Assembly (NCBI GenBank): GCA_032871835.1
Contig: CM065303.1
Span: forward strand, 55,342,597 to 55,406,596
DNA from: Dipteronia dyeriana
Taxonomy: Eukaryota; Streptophyta; Magnoliopsida; Sapindales; Sapindaceae
Length of the DNA: 64,000 nucleotides
Direction of reading: 5' to 3'
Below, one piece after another: positions 23,164-35,240 of the stretch. Position 1 is the stretch's first letter, and the number at the start of each line of letters is the position of its first letter. Made by a program: the position numbers and the translations under genes. Below the pieces are notes generated by a model. The model did not search any database and was not told the origin of the DNA. It saw nothing but the letters and a program-made list of their open reading frames with translations.

Positions 23164-24993
23164 TGTTAACCGAAAATTCGCTTTAAGTGAGGAATTTCGA
23201 TCAACACCCTCAACCCGTTACCTTGTAGGCTGTAGAGGTAGGTACCTTGTACCTTGGTGGTCGTGTATGAATATAGAGTATGGTGTAGCTAGGTAGGAGG
23301 CAAGTCCTCCCACCCGTCGGGCTTCGTGCAAATGAAGGAACCACGACGCTTGAGGTTCTTTTGCTGGAATGGAGGGTAGGTCCTAATCTTTGGTCCTGGT
23401 GGTCTTGGCACTCGGTCTTCTTTCTAGGTGACCTCAATCCAAATAGCATGCAAAGAGGCAAGATCCCTACTCCTCGATAGTTTCCCGGCCCATATAGAAA
23501 GCAAGAAGTAATGATTGATGCCCCTAATTGATATAGTTGTGGTCGTGAAAGATAGGACCACTCGTTAGCGACTCCTCGCCTATAGATACTTTCGGTCGGG
23601 GTCGAGATCTGTCTTGGTTCTCCTAACTCTTTTATAGTGGTAGCATGATATACTGATAGACGGACAGAAGAGTTAAGACCTTCAGGGTCGGTACCTAGCT
23701 TCCATACAGACACACTTGTATAATACAGAAGATAGATAAGAAAAATAAGCCTTTTGCTAGATGTAGACTGACCAAGGAGAAAAATTCATTACGAATGATC
23801 ATATGTTGAAAAATCTCGAGGTAGTACCCAGAGGAGGAAGAAAGACCCTTCCATTTATATATTTAAGGAGTGCACCTGGGAGCTTACAAAGATGGTGAAA
23901 TGGTACAACGTAGACGCTCCGGAGAGCTTACAATAATAACCGAATGTTAACCAATCCTGATATATTCTTGGGAGAGGTAATACATGTAGCTGAGATAATA
24001 CTACAATGGTGATATATGAAGAATCAGGCAAGATGCCTTTCTCTTTGTTGGTGACCTTATTTTGGTCGATTTCGATATTCTTTGGGTGCCATTTGGGTGT
24101 GTTTATGAGCAGTGAGAAAACCTCGAATCTAGCATCAAATCCCCCCATTTCTATGTGCTTTTACCAATGTATTTATACACATTGTGGTTCGGGTTAATTC
24201 TTGGCATGCAAGGCGAAGATCTCTGGACTGAACTCCTAAGTTATTAGGCAGGATTTTATGTTTAATGTAGTTGACCTGAAGAATTGGTTTGTGGAGGATA
24301 TCTTGGAGAAGATGTGTTTGTTTCCTCTTTGGACTCTTGTTTCCCACTCCATTAATTTAGCTAATTATTTCCTGATTATAGGAACCACTGATTTGGTATT
24401 GATTGAATTGACTCATTGATGACGTTGTGAATGACCATTAAAGAGTTTACTGATCTTCCATTAGTGGGGTTGATTGTCCCCATTAATTAGGATTGATTTT
24501 ATCCATTAATGACGTTGTAAATTAAAGGAGATGTCAATTTCTCTTTTTCATTTATGGAGGAGAAATGATAATTTTGAATATGTATTCTTGTGGCGAGGTA
24601 TCTTACTGTACCAATCAATTTTTATGGGCCTCGTTATGGTAGGTTAGTACCTCTCTGATACCATTCTTCTTACTGGGCAGGTAGGATACGTACCCGGACG
24701 GACCCCAAAGTGGTATCACGATACTCGGGTACCAGGCTGGTTTCGTTGTACCTAGGTTCCAGGCAGGAGGTACTGTTGTACCTAGGTACCAGGTAGAAGG
24801 TACCGTGGCACCGGTTCTGCTTGATAACTAGTGGTATGTAGGATATGGTGTTGACTTCTTATCGGTCCATGGTATTAAGTATCCCCGGTATCTAGGTACT
24901 GGTCTCAATCTAGATTCTACCGGGTAGGCCCAACCAAGTACTAGACAGATAGAAAATTCTTCCTTGGACCCCTGCCAAAAAAGGTTGTTAACA
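23164..24993 (-). repeat. 5' LTR of the LARD
   Basis: It spans TGTTAACC on the plus strand at 23164 to TTGTTAACA ending at 24993. It pairs with the LTR at 17341-19214. A minus-strand TATA-like TATATAAAT lies near 23853-23863. Confidence 0.85.
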
Positions 24994-25565
24994 AATTCCA
25001 ATAATTTAATTGTTATTGTATGATAAACAAATTGATATTGAAATACGTTTATTGTAGCATTTGATTAAACTATTTTGTTAAAAATGTAATGGTAAGCTTC
25101 CCAAATGTGTGTAGCACATGAGGTGTCAAAATCGCATCACTCACCACATAATCACATAATTTATAAGATATTGAATAGGAGATGCTCACGCTGAGCTTAG
25201 TGGATCGGGGGATATCACTAGGGATTGAACCAAGAGTAGTAAGTGGTAGTGTCCATAGCCTGAGGTTATCGAGAGTGAGAGTCCGATTACATTTTAGGGT
25301 GTAACTTTATTTTCATATAGTGGATTGAGTAACGTATGTGGCTGGCTTGGCTAGTCCATGGTTTTTCCCTTATCGAAGGGTTTCCACGTAAAAGTCAAAA
25401 GTTATTTAATTTTCGCATTTTATACTTGATTTTGTATATTTGTTTATGTTGGGTTACATTGTTAATATTGTCTAATCGAAAAAGTTGGTAATAATCGATT
25501 AACAACCCATTCACCCTCCTCTAGGTTGTTTTATGGGTTGTTTAGACACGCCTCGTGTATTTTCG
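24994..25565 (+). repeat. 5' LTR of the inner copia element, second part
   Basis: From about 25170 (AGGAGATGCTCACG) the sequence matches the 3' LTR from about 30105 to its end (GACACGCCTCGTGTATTTT). The terminal CA is CG here. 24994-25165 has no match in the 3' LTR. Confidence 0.78.
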
Positions 25566-25567
25566 AT

Positions 25568-25582
25568 TGGTATCAGAGCAGG
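25568..25582 (+). other. Primer-binding site of the copia element
   Basis: TGGTATCAGAGCAGG is complementary to the 3' end of plant initiator methionine tRNA, the usual Ty1/copia primer. It lies two bases after the 5' LTR. Confidence 0.9.
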
Positions 25583-25686
25583 TTCCTGACATAGTTAGGT
25601 AATCCTTGCTTTTGTTTTTGTGTCTTGCATTTGTGTGCATTTTTTATTGTTGTATTTATTTGTGTTCATCTCATTTATTAAACACT

Positions 25687-27386
25687 ATGAGTGGCATTGA
25701 GATGTTAGAGGGTGTGTTGATCTCTAAACCATCATTGCTCACTAAGGATAATTACTCATCTTGGACGGTGAGGATGGGAGTCATTTTGATAGACCTCGTT
25801 GAGTATGTATGGATTTGTGTGGACGAGGGATACTCACCTCCCACAGAGAAACTAGAAAATGAGGCTTATATGCCTATGCCTAAGTTCAAATGGAAAAATG
25901 ACAAACTCGAGGCCGCATAATGGAACTCAAAGGCATTCATGTCTTAGCTTTTGCAATGGATGAGAATCATGTCAAACTTATCCTAACCATTCGAGATGTT
26001 CAAGAAGCTTTGGAGATTCTAAGAATCGGCCATAAAGGTACCGTGAAAGAAGAAGATAAGAATTTAGGTACCTTGAAGACAAAGCTTTAATGTTATGATT
26101 GTGGCGGCTATGGGCACATCTTTACAGATTATGGAAACTCGAAGACCAAGAGTTGAAGAGGTAAATCAAAATCCTACTCTTATAGTGGAAAGAGCTCTTC
26201 GGGTTCCGATAGATGTGAAAGGAATCACATAGCCTTTCCCACTCCACATGATAACAATTTATAAGCGGCCACCAGACACTCATCACTTAAAGTCAACAGT
26301 GAAGAAGCTAGTTCGAATGATGATTGCCACGGGAGCACAAGTGGTAGAAGCTTCGTTGAAGAGAGTTCAAGTTCAAAGAACTTACGTGATGAATATTTGA
26401 GTTATGAAGACTTTGTTGAAAGTTTTCAATGGTCCTTAAAGAAGAAAAATGAAGAAATCATAAAGTTGAAGAACAAAAACCTTCAACTAAGGACCAAATT
26501 GAATGACTCCTTGAAAATGAACATGATTGATGTGTCCACGTATGAGAAGGAGATTAAAGATTGCCATAATTAGGTGTAGACCATGAAAGAAGAGATTGCC
26601 AACAAAGACAATTCCTTGAAGATTGTCAAGAAAAGAGAGATAAAGTGCCTTGAAGAATTAAAGAGGACCAAGATCAAACAACCTCAAGCTCAAGGTAAGA
26701 ACAAAGCTTAATCCAAGCAATCTCCAACACAAGGAAAGTCCACATAAGTCTTGGCAACCCAACCCAAGCCTAGGCAAACTAAGAAAAAAGGGCAATTCCT
26801 TGAGAATTCTGCCTCCTCCTCTAACAAGCCAACTATCAAGAAAAAAGGTGACCATAAAAGACATGCTCAACTAAGAAGGCAAGTTCAACCGGCTAAACCA
26901 CCTCAACAAGCTATACCATAATGATGCCAACAATCGACTGAAGTTTCGAAGAGAAGCCAACCAGTGCATCATCAAAGACAACCTCATCAACATGGCAATG
27001 CCTCGATAAGATCACATTGCAATGGTTTAAACTCTTACTTTGTACCTACTTGTCATTCTTATGGTATGATTGGTCATTTAAGACTAAATTGCTTTAAATA
27101 CATTAAGATGTGTAGGTTAGAGAGCATAAAAGAAAAAAGGTTGAAAATTAGAGCAAGTTTGCATGAACCTGGGGAACCTAGAAACATGTATATGACCATT
27201 AGAAATGAAAAAGTGGAACCTAGGTGGGTTAGAACGAATGAACCCTCTTGCCATCTTGCTTCTGTGACACCCGTAGATACAACTAGGTCCAATGGACTTG
27301 GTAAGTCTGTAGGGGCTCATGCCTCCTATTACTCAGTTGATATTGACCCTATGAGGAAAGCTCAAGCAAAGAGAGCAAACTTGTAA
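25687..27386 (+). pseudogene. SIRE-like copia Gag remnant
   Basis: The start ATG at 25687 opens an N-terminal Gag segment (PSLLTKDNYSSWTVRMGVIL), typical of plant copia Gag. The frame stops at 25918. A CCHC zinc knuckle follows at about 26090 (CYDCGGYGHIFTDYG, with the last Cys replaced). Next come a Ser-rich part and a long Lys/Glu coiled coil (about 26380-26700). The frame 26964-27386 carries a second knuckle-like motif, FVPTCHSYGMIGHLRLNCFK, of the SIRE type. Several stops and frameshifts make it non-functional. Gag would form the virus-like particle that packages element RNA. No protease or RT follows. Confidence 0.75.
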
Positions 27387-28573
27387 GATTTGCTATAAGC
27401 AAAAAATTAATTAATTTTATACTCATTTGATAATTGTTTAATATTCTTGGTTGCACATATATGCTTATATGGTAGTTTTTTTTAATAAGTGTGCATCATT
27501 GCTTTGTTTGTAATCCATGTCATAATTTAGTTCAACAATGCATTTTTGGACTAGGAGGATTATTTGGGAATGTATATTTGAATGACCTATAATTTATCTC
27601 GATGACATGAGATTTTTTTATGATATGCTTAAAATGATATGCATGAAATGTTTTTGATTGCTTAATATGCAAAATATTTGTGAAAGCAAATGAGAAGACT
27701 AAAATCAATAAAGATCAAGTATCCGTTCATTCTATAAGGATTTCATATCCAAATTTGTCTTCTCTCTCTTCTTAATGGTTAAGCAAGACTATTATCATAC
27801 ATATATTTATCTGGAAAAATCTAATAGGATCTCTTGATCCAATGTCTTGGTTTGCCTTTAAAGATTGATATATTCTCTCTTAACTCGCAAATCGTTAGAA
27901 ACTATATCTTGTTTGCTTATGACAAAAGGATACGAATTGGTTTGAATTCTTTTGGAAACCCTTTTGATGTTTGTTTTGCCAAATACCATTGCTTGAACTT
28001 GAATGCTATATGTCTTGCATATAAAATAACAATTTCACACATTTTCATTAAATAAAACTCCATGAATCTCTCTCAATTATTTAAGTTGTATAAAGTTTGT
28101 GTATATTATTATGCAATGAATTTGTGCAAATAGTTCCCTTTGCTAAAGCAACCCGATATGGGAAGCTCTTTTGCCTATCTCATGACAAAATGGGGGAGAA
28201 GTCTTAAGAAATATAGGGGGAACATTGTTTATGCCTTGGGCATTGTTTATGCTTTGGGGGAGAAATCATGAGAGAGAGTAACCTTTTAGGGAGAGCATTG
28301 CACATGCATTCTTTATATTGCTTTATTTGTATTTGAGTGCAGTGATTGTTATTAATTGTTCACCTCACTTGCACTTGTTTTTGGAAACTGATTCTTGCTA
28401 TTGTCTATAGGTGCAATGATGATTCTACAAAGATATTGAAGATATTGAAGTCTTAGATTCTAGGAATCTCTTATGTAATGTAGAATTAATCTCATGGACA
28501 ATACCTTTATTTTTGTTTTGTGAGGATTTATTTGTGAGTCGTATTTTGTAATGAAATAGACAAAGGGGGAGAT
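27387..28573 (+). other. Non-coding 3' internal region and polypurine tract of the copia element
   Basis: AT-rich sequence without domains. G-rich runs near 28190-28260 (ATGGGGGAGAAG type) precede the polypurine tract AAAGGGGGAGATTG at 28560-28573, next to the LTR. The short ORF at 27834-28055 has no recognisable domain. Confidence 0.6.
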
Positions 28574-30488
28574 TGTAAGGACCTTTGTTTTTATGATTGG
28601 CTTTTTTCATGACATACCACATTAGGGATAATTGTTTATTGAGTAGCTTAGGTCTTCATGCTAATTATTAAGGCAAGCTTCCAAGCATCTCTATGACATC
28701 AAGATCAAAAGCTTCAAAAGGTATATCACTTGACTTTGATTCTTGAAGAAATTAGGCACACACATACCTCATGCATGTTTTGTTCATTGTATTTGTGTTG
28801 TAGTTGTTTATTTATGTGCATCTTTTTTACAATCACATTTGCACTTCAATTCTATATTTAAGTGTGGTTGTTGATTCTATGCTTGCACCACGATGTGATT
28901 GTCTTAGCACATTGTGTGACTATTGAGAAGGTCTCATTGTTTTAATGTTTTGGTCTTTGGTCATATGGTTTTTTCCATGAGTTTGGGCATTCTTGTTGTT
29001 GTCCAAATCTGACCTTTGGTCACTCATTTGACAATAACACTATCTACAGTGATCCAAATCATATGTTTTTAATTGGAGTAGAAAGTAGACATTCATGCAT
29101 TTTTAATGGTATATAACACAAAAGGTTTCAATGTCATTTGGTCATACTTTGAGCCGTTTGAATTTCAAGCTGTAGAGCTATGTTGGGTTCCGCGGGATAG
29201 TCCATTTTATCCCTCCCGTGGACCCTCCCGCTAAGAAACCTCTAGCAGGTTTCATGGGATAGCCTTCGTTGGGTGCCTCACATGAAGTCTCACTTGAAGT
29301 GACCATAAGGCTTCTCTGTGGGAGAAAAATTTATGGGTGCCTCCCGTGAAACCTCTAGCGGAGGACATGGTTTATGGGCATTTTGGTCTTTTCTATTAAG
29401 CTCATTTTCTCCACTATAAAACCTCCTCTTTCTCTTCTTCTTCCCTAACTCTCCTACATTTATAGAAATCCTAGAGAGAGAAAGAGAGAGTCTTGAGAGA
29501 GAAAGCTTCCTTTAATCTTCATTAACTCTCCAAACCCAAAACCCATATGCATCTAACATCATCAATCATCATTTGAACATAGATCTTCTTGGTTTCATGA
29601 GTAGGTTAATTAGAACTTCATTGAATATCATTTATTGTTCTTCTTTCTTTAGCTTAGGTATTTACTGCTTAATTAAATACCTTGATTCCTTTTATTGCAT
29701 ATTTTTATAAGTCTAAATTGCATGATTGGGTTTGTTTGTGATAGCTAGCATTTAGGACATTATTGCCCTCTGGCTAAGTCTCTACACTTTGCATTTAGAC
29801 ATTATAGGACTCATTGATTGCATTTATTGTCCTTGCCTTATATTGACAACTTGTGTTGATTGGGCATTCTTGATAATCAGGTTGTTAGATTTACATCTTA
29901 ACATCTAATTAAGCATTAAGTGTTTAGTCTTGGACTTTATTACATTTAGAATATTAACATATATTCACTTAGACTTTTAATTCTCTTAATTGAGTCAATG
30001 TCTTGTGGCTACGGGTGGTAGTTACACAACCAAGAGAAGACTTGCAACCAAGGGTGTGGTTGGCAAGCATTGTGTCGGGAATCCACTATAAAATGCCCGT
30101 GGTGTAGAATAGGATATGCTCATGCCAAGATTAGTGGATCAGGTGATATCACTAGAGATTGAACCAATAGTTGTGAGTAGTAGTGTCCATAGCCTGAGGT
30201 TATCGAGAGTGAGAGTCTGAGTATCACTTAAGAGTGTAATTTTCTTTTCATATAGTGGATTTGGTGACGTAGGAGACTAGCTTGGCTAGTCCGTGGTTTT
30301 TTTCCTTATTGAAGGGTTTCCGCATAAAAATCAAGTATTATTTAATTTCTGCATTTTATACTTGATTTTGTATGTTTAATTATGTTGAGTTACATTGTTA
30401 ATATTGACTAATCGAAAAAGTGGGTAATAATCGATTAACAACTCATTCACCCTCTCTAGGTCGTTTAGACACGCCCCGTGTATTTTCA
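28574..30488 (+). repeat. 3' LTR of the inner copia element
   Basis: TGTAAGGACC to CCGTGTATTTTCA, 1915 bp. Both ends match the split 5' LTR. It contains a TATA box at 29414 and a leader with GAGAGAGAAAG motifs. Confidence 0.85.
29414..29421 (+). promoter_or_regulatory. TATA box of the copia LTR
   Basis: CTATAAAA followed by a C/T-rich leader and AGAGAGAGAAAG, at the expected U3/R border. Equivalent leaders occur at 15440-15640 and 16380-16560 in the outer complex. Confidence 0.5.
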
Positions 30489-30986
30489 TAGACATATGGA
30501 TATCTACGATTGTTTGATTGCCATCATAAATCTCTATATAAGTATCTAGTATTGTCTAACATTATTTACATATTAAAATATTGTTATATACTCACTTAGG
30601 TAGTTTTCCTATTCATTGAGTGTCGTAACTCTTGACAACGAGAGTGCAATGCATAAGAGAGGTCTAGAATCACTATAAAAGGTCTACGGATAGTAGTGGT
30701 GTGTTATGTTCCGAGAATGGTGTTACTAGAGGTCAACCTTGGTTGTAAACGTCATTATATATTTTCGATTTGAGGATCTGAGTGGCTAGATGGATAGCCC
30801 GTGAGTTTTACCCTGTTGGGGTTTTCTAACGTAAATCAAATCAAAGTGTTATTTATCTTTTCGTACTTTATTTACTTTGATTGATTTGTGACTAATATTG
30901 ACTAATCGAAATAGTTTATAATTAATCGATTAACAACCCATACACCCCCCCTCTTGGTTGTATCAGACACTCTCCGTGTATTTTCA
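30489..30986 (+). repeat. Right part of the outer LTR complex
   Basis: It continues the LTR interrupted at 16755 and ends CTCCGTGTATTTTCA. The TAGAC duplication at its start and ATATT after its end define two separate insertion events. Confidence 0.75.
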
Positions 30987-31062
30987 ATATTTCATGTACA
31001 ACGTGACATTCAATGGATATTTCATACCCAACATGATATACATGAGTTATTTCAGGCTTAAC
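30987..31062. repeat. 30-bp tandem array, right part
   Basis: About two and a half units of the array at 14227-14449, resuming in phase after the ATATT duplication and degrading near the CACTA left end. Confidence 0.85.
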
Positions 31063-31063
31063 T

Positions 31064-32886
<1,823 letters not shown>

Positions 32887-32986
32887 CGAATTATGTTATA
32901 TATCCCAGGAAAATGTGAAATACTATTTTTCTTTCAATTTTGTTTTTATGAACATTTTTTTTAAAATTTAATTTGCTTCAGGAACT

Positions 32987-33362
32987 ATGAAAAGCTTTAG
33001 GCTAGCAATCAATTACAACGGTCAATGGGACAATTTAGATTATGTCGATGGGGAACTTATTGAGGAGTGGGTGGAAAACAAGTTATCTTACAATGAGTTG
33101 GTTGAGAAGACATACGGATTGAGTGAGATTGATTGAAATATTTATGACATCATTTTTTTATAGGGTGATTAAGTTACAATCACTTTGGACAAAATATTGC
33201 GTGAAATGTGACAATAATAATGATTTTCTGTTTCACGATGATTCACTGATCAAGGAGATTTATGTGGATATGGTGAAGAGAGTGGATGGAGGTGGAGATG
33301 GACATGTACACAAAACTCCTCCGATTGGTACCAATTTCACATCTAATAGTGGATGTAACTGA
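32987..33362 (+). pseudogene. Degraded N-terminus of a Mutator-like transposase
   Basis: The frame from ATG 32987 reads MKSFRLAINYNGQWDNLDYV and continues through LIEEWVENKLSYNELVEKTY to a stop near 33135. This resembles the PB1-like N-terminal domain of plant MULE transposases (FxxxxYNGxW..., then a YxxLVxxxYxL helix). An intron-acceptor-like TTGCTTCAG precedes it. A +1-shifted frame (33123-33362) continues with a possible domain tail. The catalytic DDE domain was not found downstream. The match rests on a short motif only. Confidence 0.42.
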
Positions 33363-33899
33363 CCGAAAGTTGATTTAGGGATAAACCAAGATGAAATTCC
33401 ACCATCGTTTTTCAAGTATGATAATTTTGGGTGTTACACTATATATTCTGAAACTATGGAAACCGAATGAGTAGGATTAATTGATTGTCCTAGTAGTCCA
33501 GATGATACCTTTGTCAGAGTTGAGTAGGGTACCGATGTTGGGGATGGTATTAGAGGAACTAAGAATGTGGTGGTGTTAGAGGGGTTACTTTTTGTGGTCC
33601 ATCACGTGATTGACATGCCTAGGATCGTCCTCTAAATGAGGAAATATATAAATGAAGAACAAATAGTTCTCTAAACTATGGCAAATGATTGGGTGATCAT
33701 ACCATTTCTATACCGATTTCAGGTCCCAATTTCTTATCATTTGTTCTCATTTTTGAGCGTATTGTATATAATGGTGTTTGTTGAGCCAAATGTAGGTACA
33801 TATTCCTTATAAATGGTTATGCGCTTAAAGATAAGCTTGGGAGGCAAAATGAGCTTAAAAAGAGAATAAATGGAAGTATGTGGAGTGTCGTACCTCACT
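33363..33899. other. Decayed sequence downstream of the MULE fragment
   Basis: Stop-rich sequence, possibly the rest of the MULE gene. No motif could be assigned. Confidence 0.3.
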
Positions 33900-35240
33900 G
33901 TTGACACAGACCGCAGCTTGATCTAAGCCCAACTGTGTTTCATGGTCGATCCGTTACCTATCCATAATGCTACACCGAGACCGCGGCAGAATCCCCTCTG
34001 TTTTTTTAAAGATTTTTAAATGTGTTGAAATTGTATAGGCTTGGGTTGAACATTCAAAATATAGAGGTCATAACTCCTTTCTTATATAGAACTATGTTGA
34101 GATCAACAAATATTAGGAAATCCTCATATGTCTAGTTTCTAGAACATTTTACGCATTGCAATTATGGGCTTTCTAAAGGAAGTTGTACATGTTTTAGTAA
34201 TTGATACGTGAAGCTGAAATTTCACCAGTATATAGGGCAGCCAGCATGGCGACTAAACCTACTCACCTTACCACTCGCCTCAACCACTGCAAAACTTCAC
34301 AAAAGTCATGGCGAGTTGTGTGGCGACCATTTCACTCGCCATGAAGCTTGGTGAGGACAAATGTATCCTTTCACCCCAAAAACATGCCCTAACTCTTCCA
34401 CATTATAGATATACCTCTTCTTCTCTTATCTTCATAATTTTACTGCAGCTCTTCATTTCTTCTTTTTCTTTTTCATATAAAAAGATAGAGATGAGCTTCC
34501 AAGGGCATCCATGGAGGTTTTCCTCCATGGATGTCTCTTCTTCTCACCTTGTACTCATCATCCGCTCATCTTAGAGTAGATTGCAAGAAGAAATTAGAGG
34601 TCTTTGACCAATCTTGAGCTAAGCATGGATCAAATAAGATTAGCACATTTTGGAGGGGTTCTTCACTTGGGTTATCTCTTTTATCTCATCTCTTTGTATA
34701 TCTTGTTTTCTAGATGTGTAATCCCCATTTGGAAATATTTACAAACCTAATTTGTACTCAATATATGTGTTGGTTGCTTTAAATTTGATTGATGAGCTTT
34801 TGTATGGAGATTGAAAATTGATATGTGTTCATGAATGGAATTAGGAGTAGATTAACATAATTGAAGGAGTAGTTGTAATCAAATATCTTATTTGTGTGTG
34901 TATGTCTCTGGAAGGTCGAAATTAACTTTTATGGATTGGTTTGAGTGAATTAGAATTAGGATTGTGTCTTTGAAAGGGCCTTTTTGGGCATAGTCTTGGC
35001 TAATTAGCTAGGAAGAATGGATGAAACCTATAAATTGCCTTATTAGAAGATGTTTTGGTTTTATGTTCTTGTTGTCAATTGGACTTTGGCTATTTCTCAC
35101 TCTAAAAGCTCTAGATGAGTTATGGTTGGAGACACAATTACTTGAAACGGTCCATGAATCATACCTCCCTGCAAAACCGCAACCTTGATTGCACGCTATA
35201 CTAGTTTATTGCTATACATGTCTTTTGACGCGTACACAAG
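33900..35240 (+). repeat. LTR-like fragment, forward copy
   Basis: 34070-34230 (GTCATAACTCC, CTAGTTTCTAGAA, GTGAAGCTGAAATTT) and 34480-34600 (CATGGATGTCTC, AGAGTAGAT) have reverse-complement counterparts at about 36820-36970 and 36350-36450. The order of the blocks is conserved, so the two regions are inverted copies of one LTR-like repeat. Boundaries are approximate and no domain is present. Confidence 0.42.

Larger units (their letters stand above)
17341..24993 (-). mobile_element. LARD-like non-coding Tat-derived retrotransposon
   Basis: Two LTRs (17341-19214 and 23164-24993) flank a 3.95-kb internal region without a significant ORF. The orientation is minus. The primer-binding-like TGGCACCATCTATGAGG lies next to the right LTR, and the polypurine tract CAGAGGGGACTTC (minus) lies next to the left LTR. 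Target duplications are AATTT and AATTC. LTR ends and the 19740-20060 segment are shared with the coding Tat-like remnant at 7700-14217. This fits a large retrotransposon derivative that depended on such a relative for mobility. Confidence 0.83.
16756..30488 (+). mobile_element. SIRE-like Ty1/copia retrotransposon, gag-only, with nested LARD
   Basis: The 5' LTR starts TGTAAGGACC at 16756 and, after the LARD insertion (17341-24993), ends near 25565. The primer site, gag remnant, polypurine tract (AAAGGGGGAGATTG) and 3' LTR (28574-30488) follow in order. The target duplication is TAGGC (16751-16755) and TAGAC (30489-30493), one mismatch, inside the outer LTR. Without the LARD the element is about 6.1 kb. 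Protease, integrase, RT and RNase H are absent, so it is non-autonomous. Confidence 0.8.
14450..30986 (+). mobile_element. Outer SIRE-like LTR complex holding nested elements
   Basis: The complex starts TGCAAGTTCCTC and ends CCGTGTATTTTCA, the start and end type of the LTRs at 16756 and 28574. It is flanked by the 5-bp duplication ATATT (14445-14449 and 30987-30991). Removing it restores an unbroken 30-bp array. Its own sequence (14450-16755 plus 30489-30986) is only LTR-like: LTR heads at 14450 and about 14836, and two leader segments (15440-15640 and 16380-16560). It therefore looks like a rearranged solo or tandem LTR with no internal genes. Confidence 0.75.

Noticed and set aside
23210..23713. 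Minus-strand ORF of 167 codons in the LARD LTR
   Set aside because: It lies within an LTR, the paired LTR does not keep the frame, and no domain was recognised.
25568..25582. Possible tRNA fragment
   Set aside because: The sequence is only complementary to the tRNA 3' end as a retrotransposon primer site. No cloverleaf is present.
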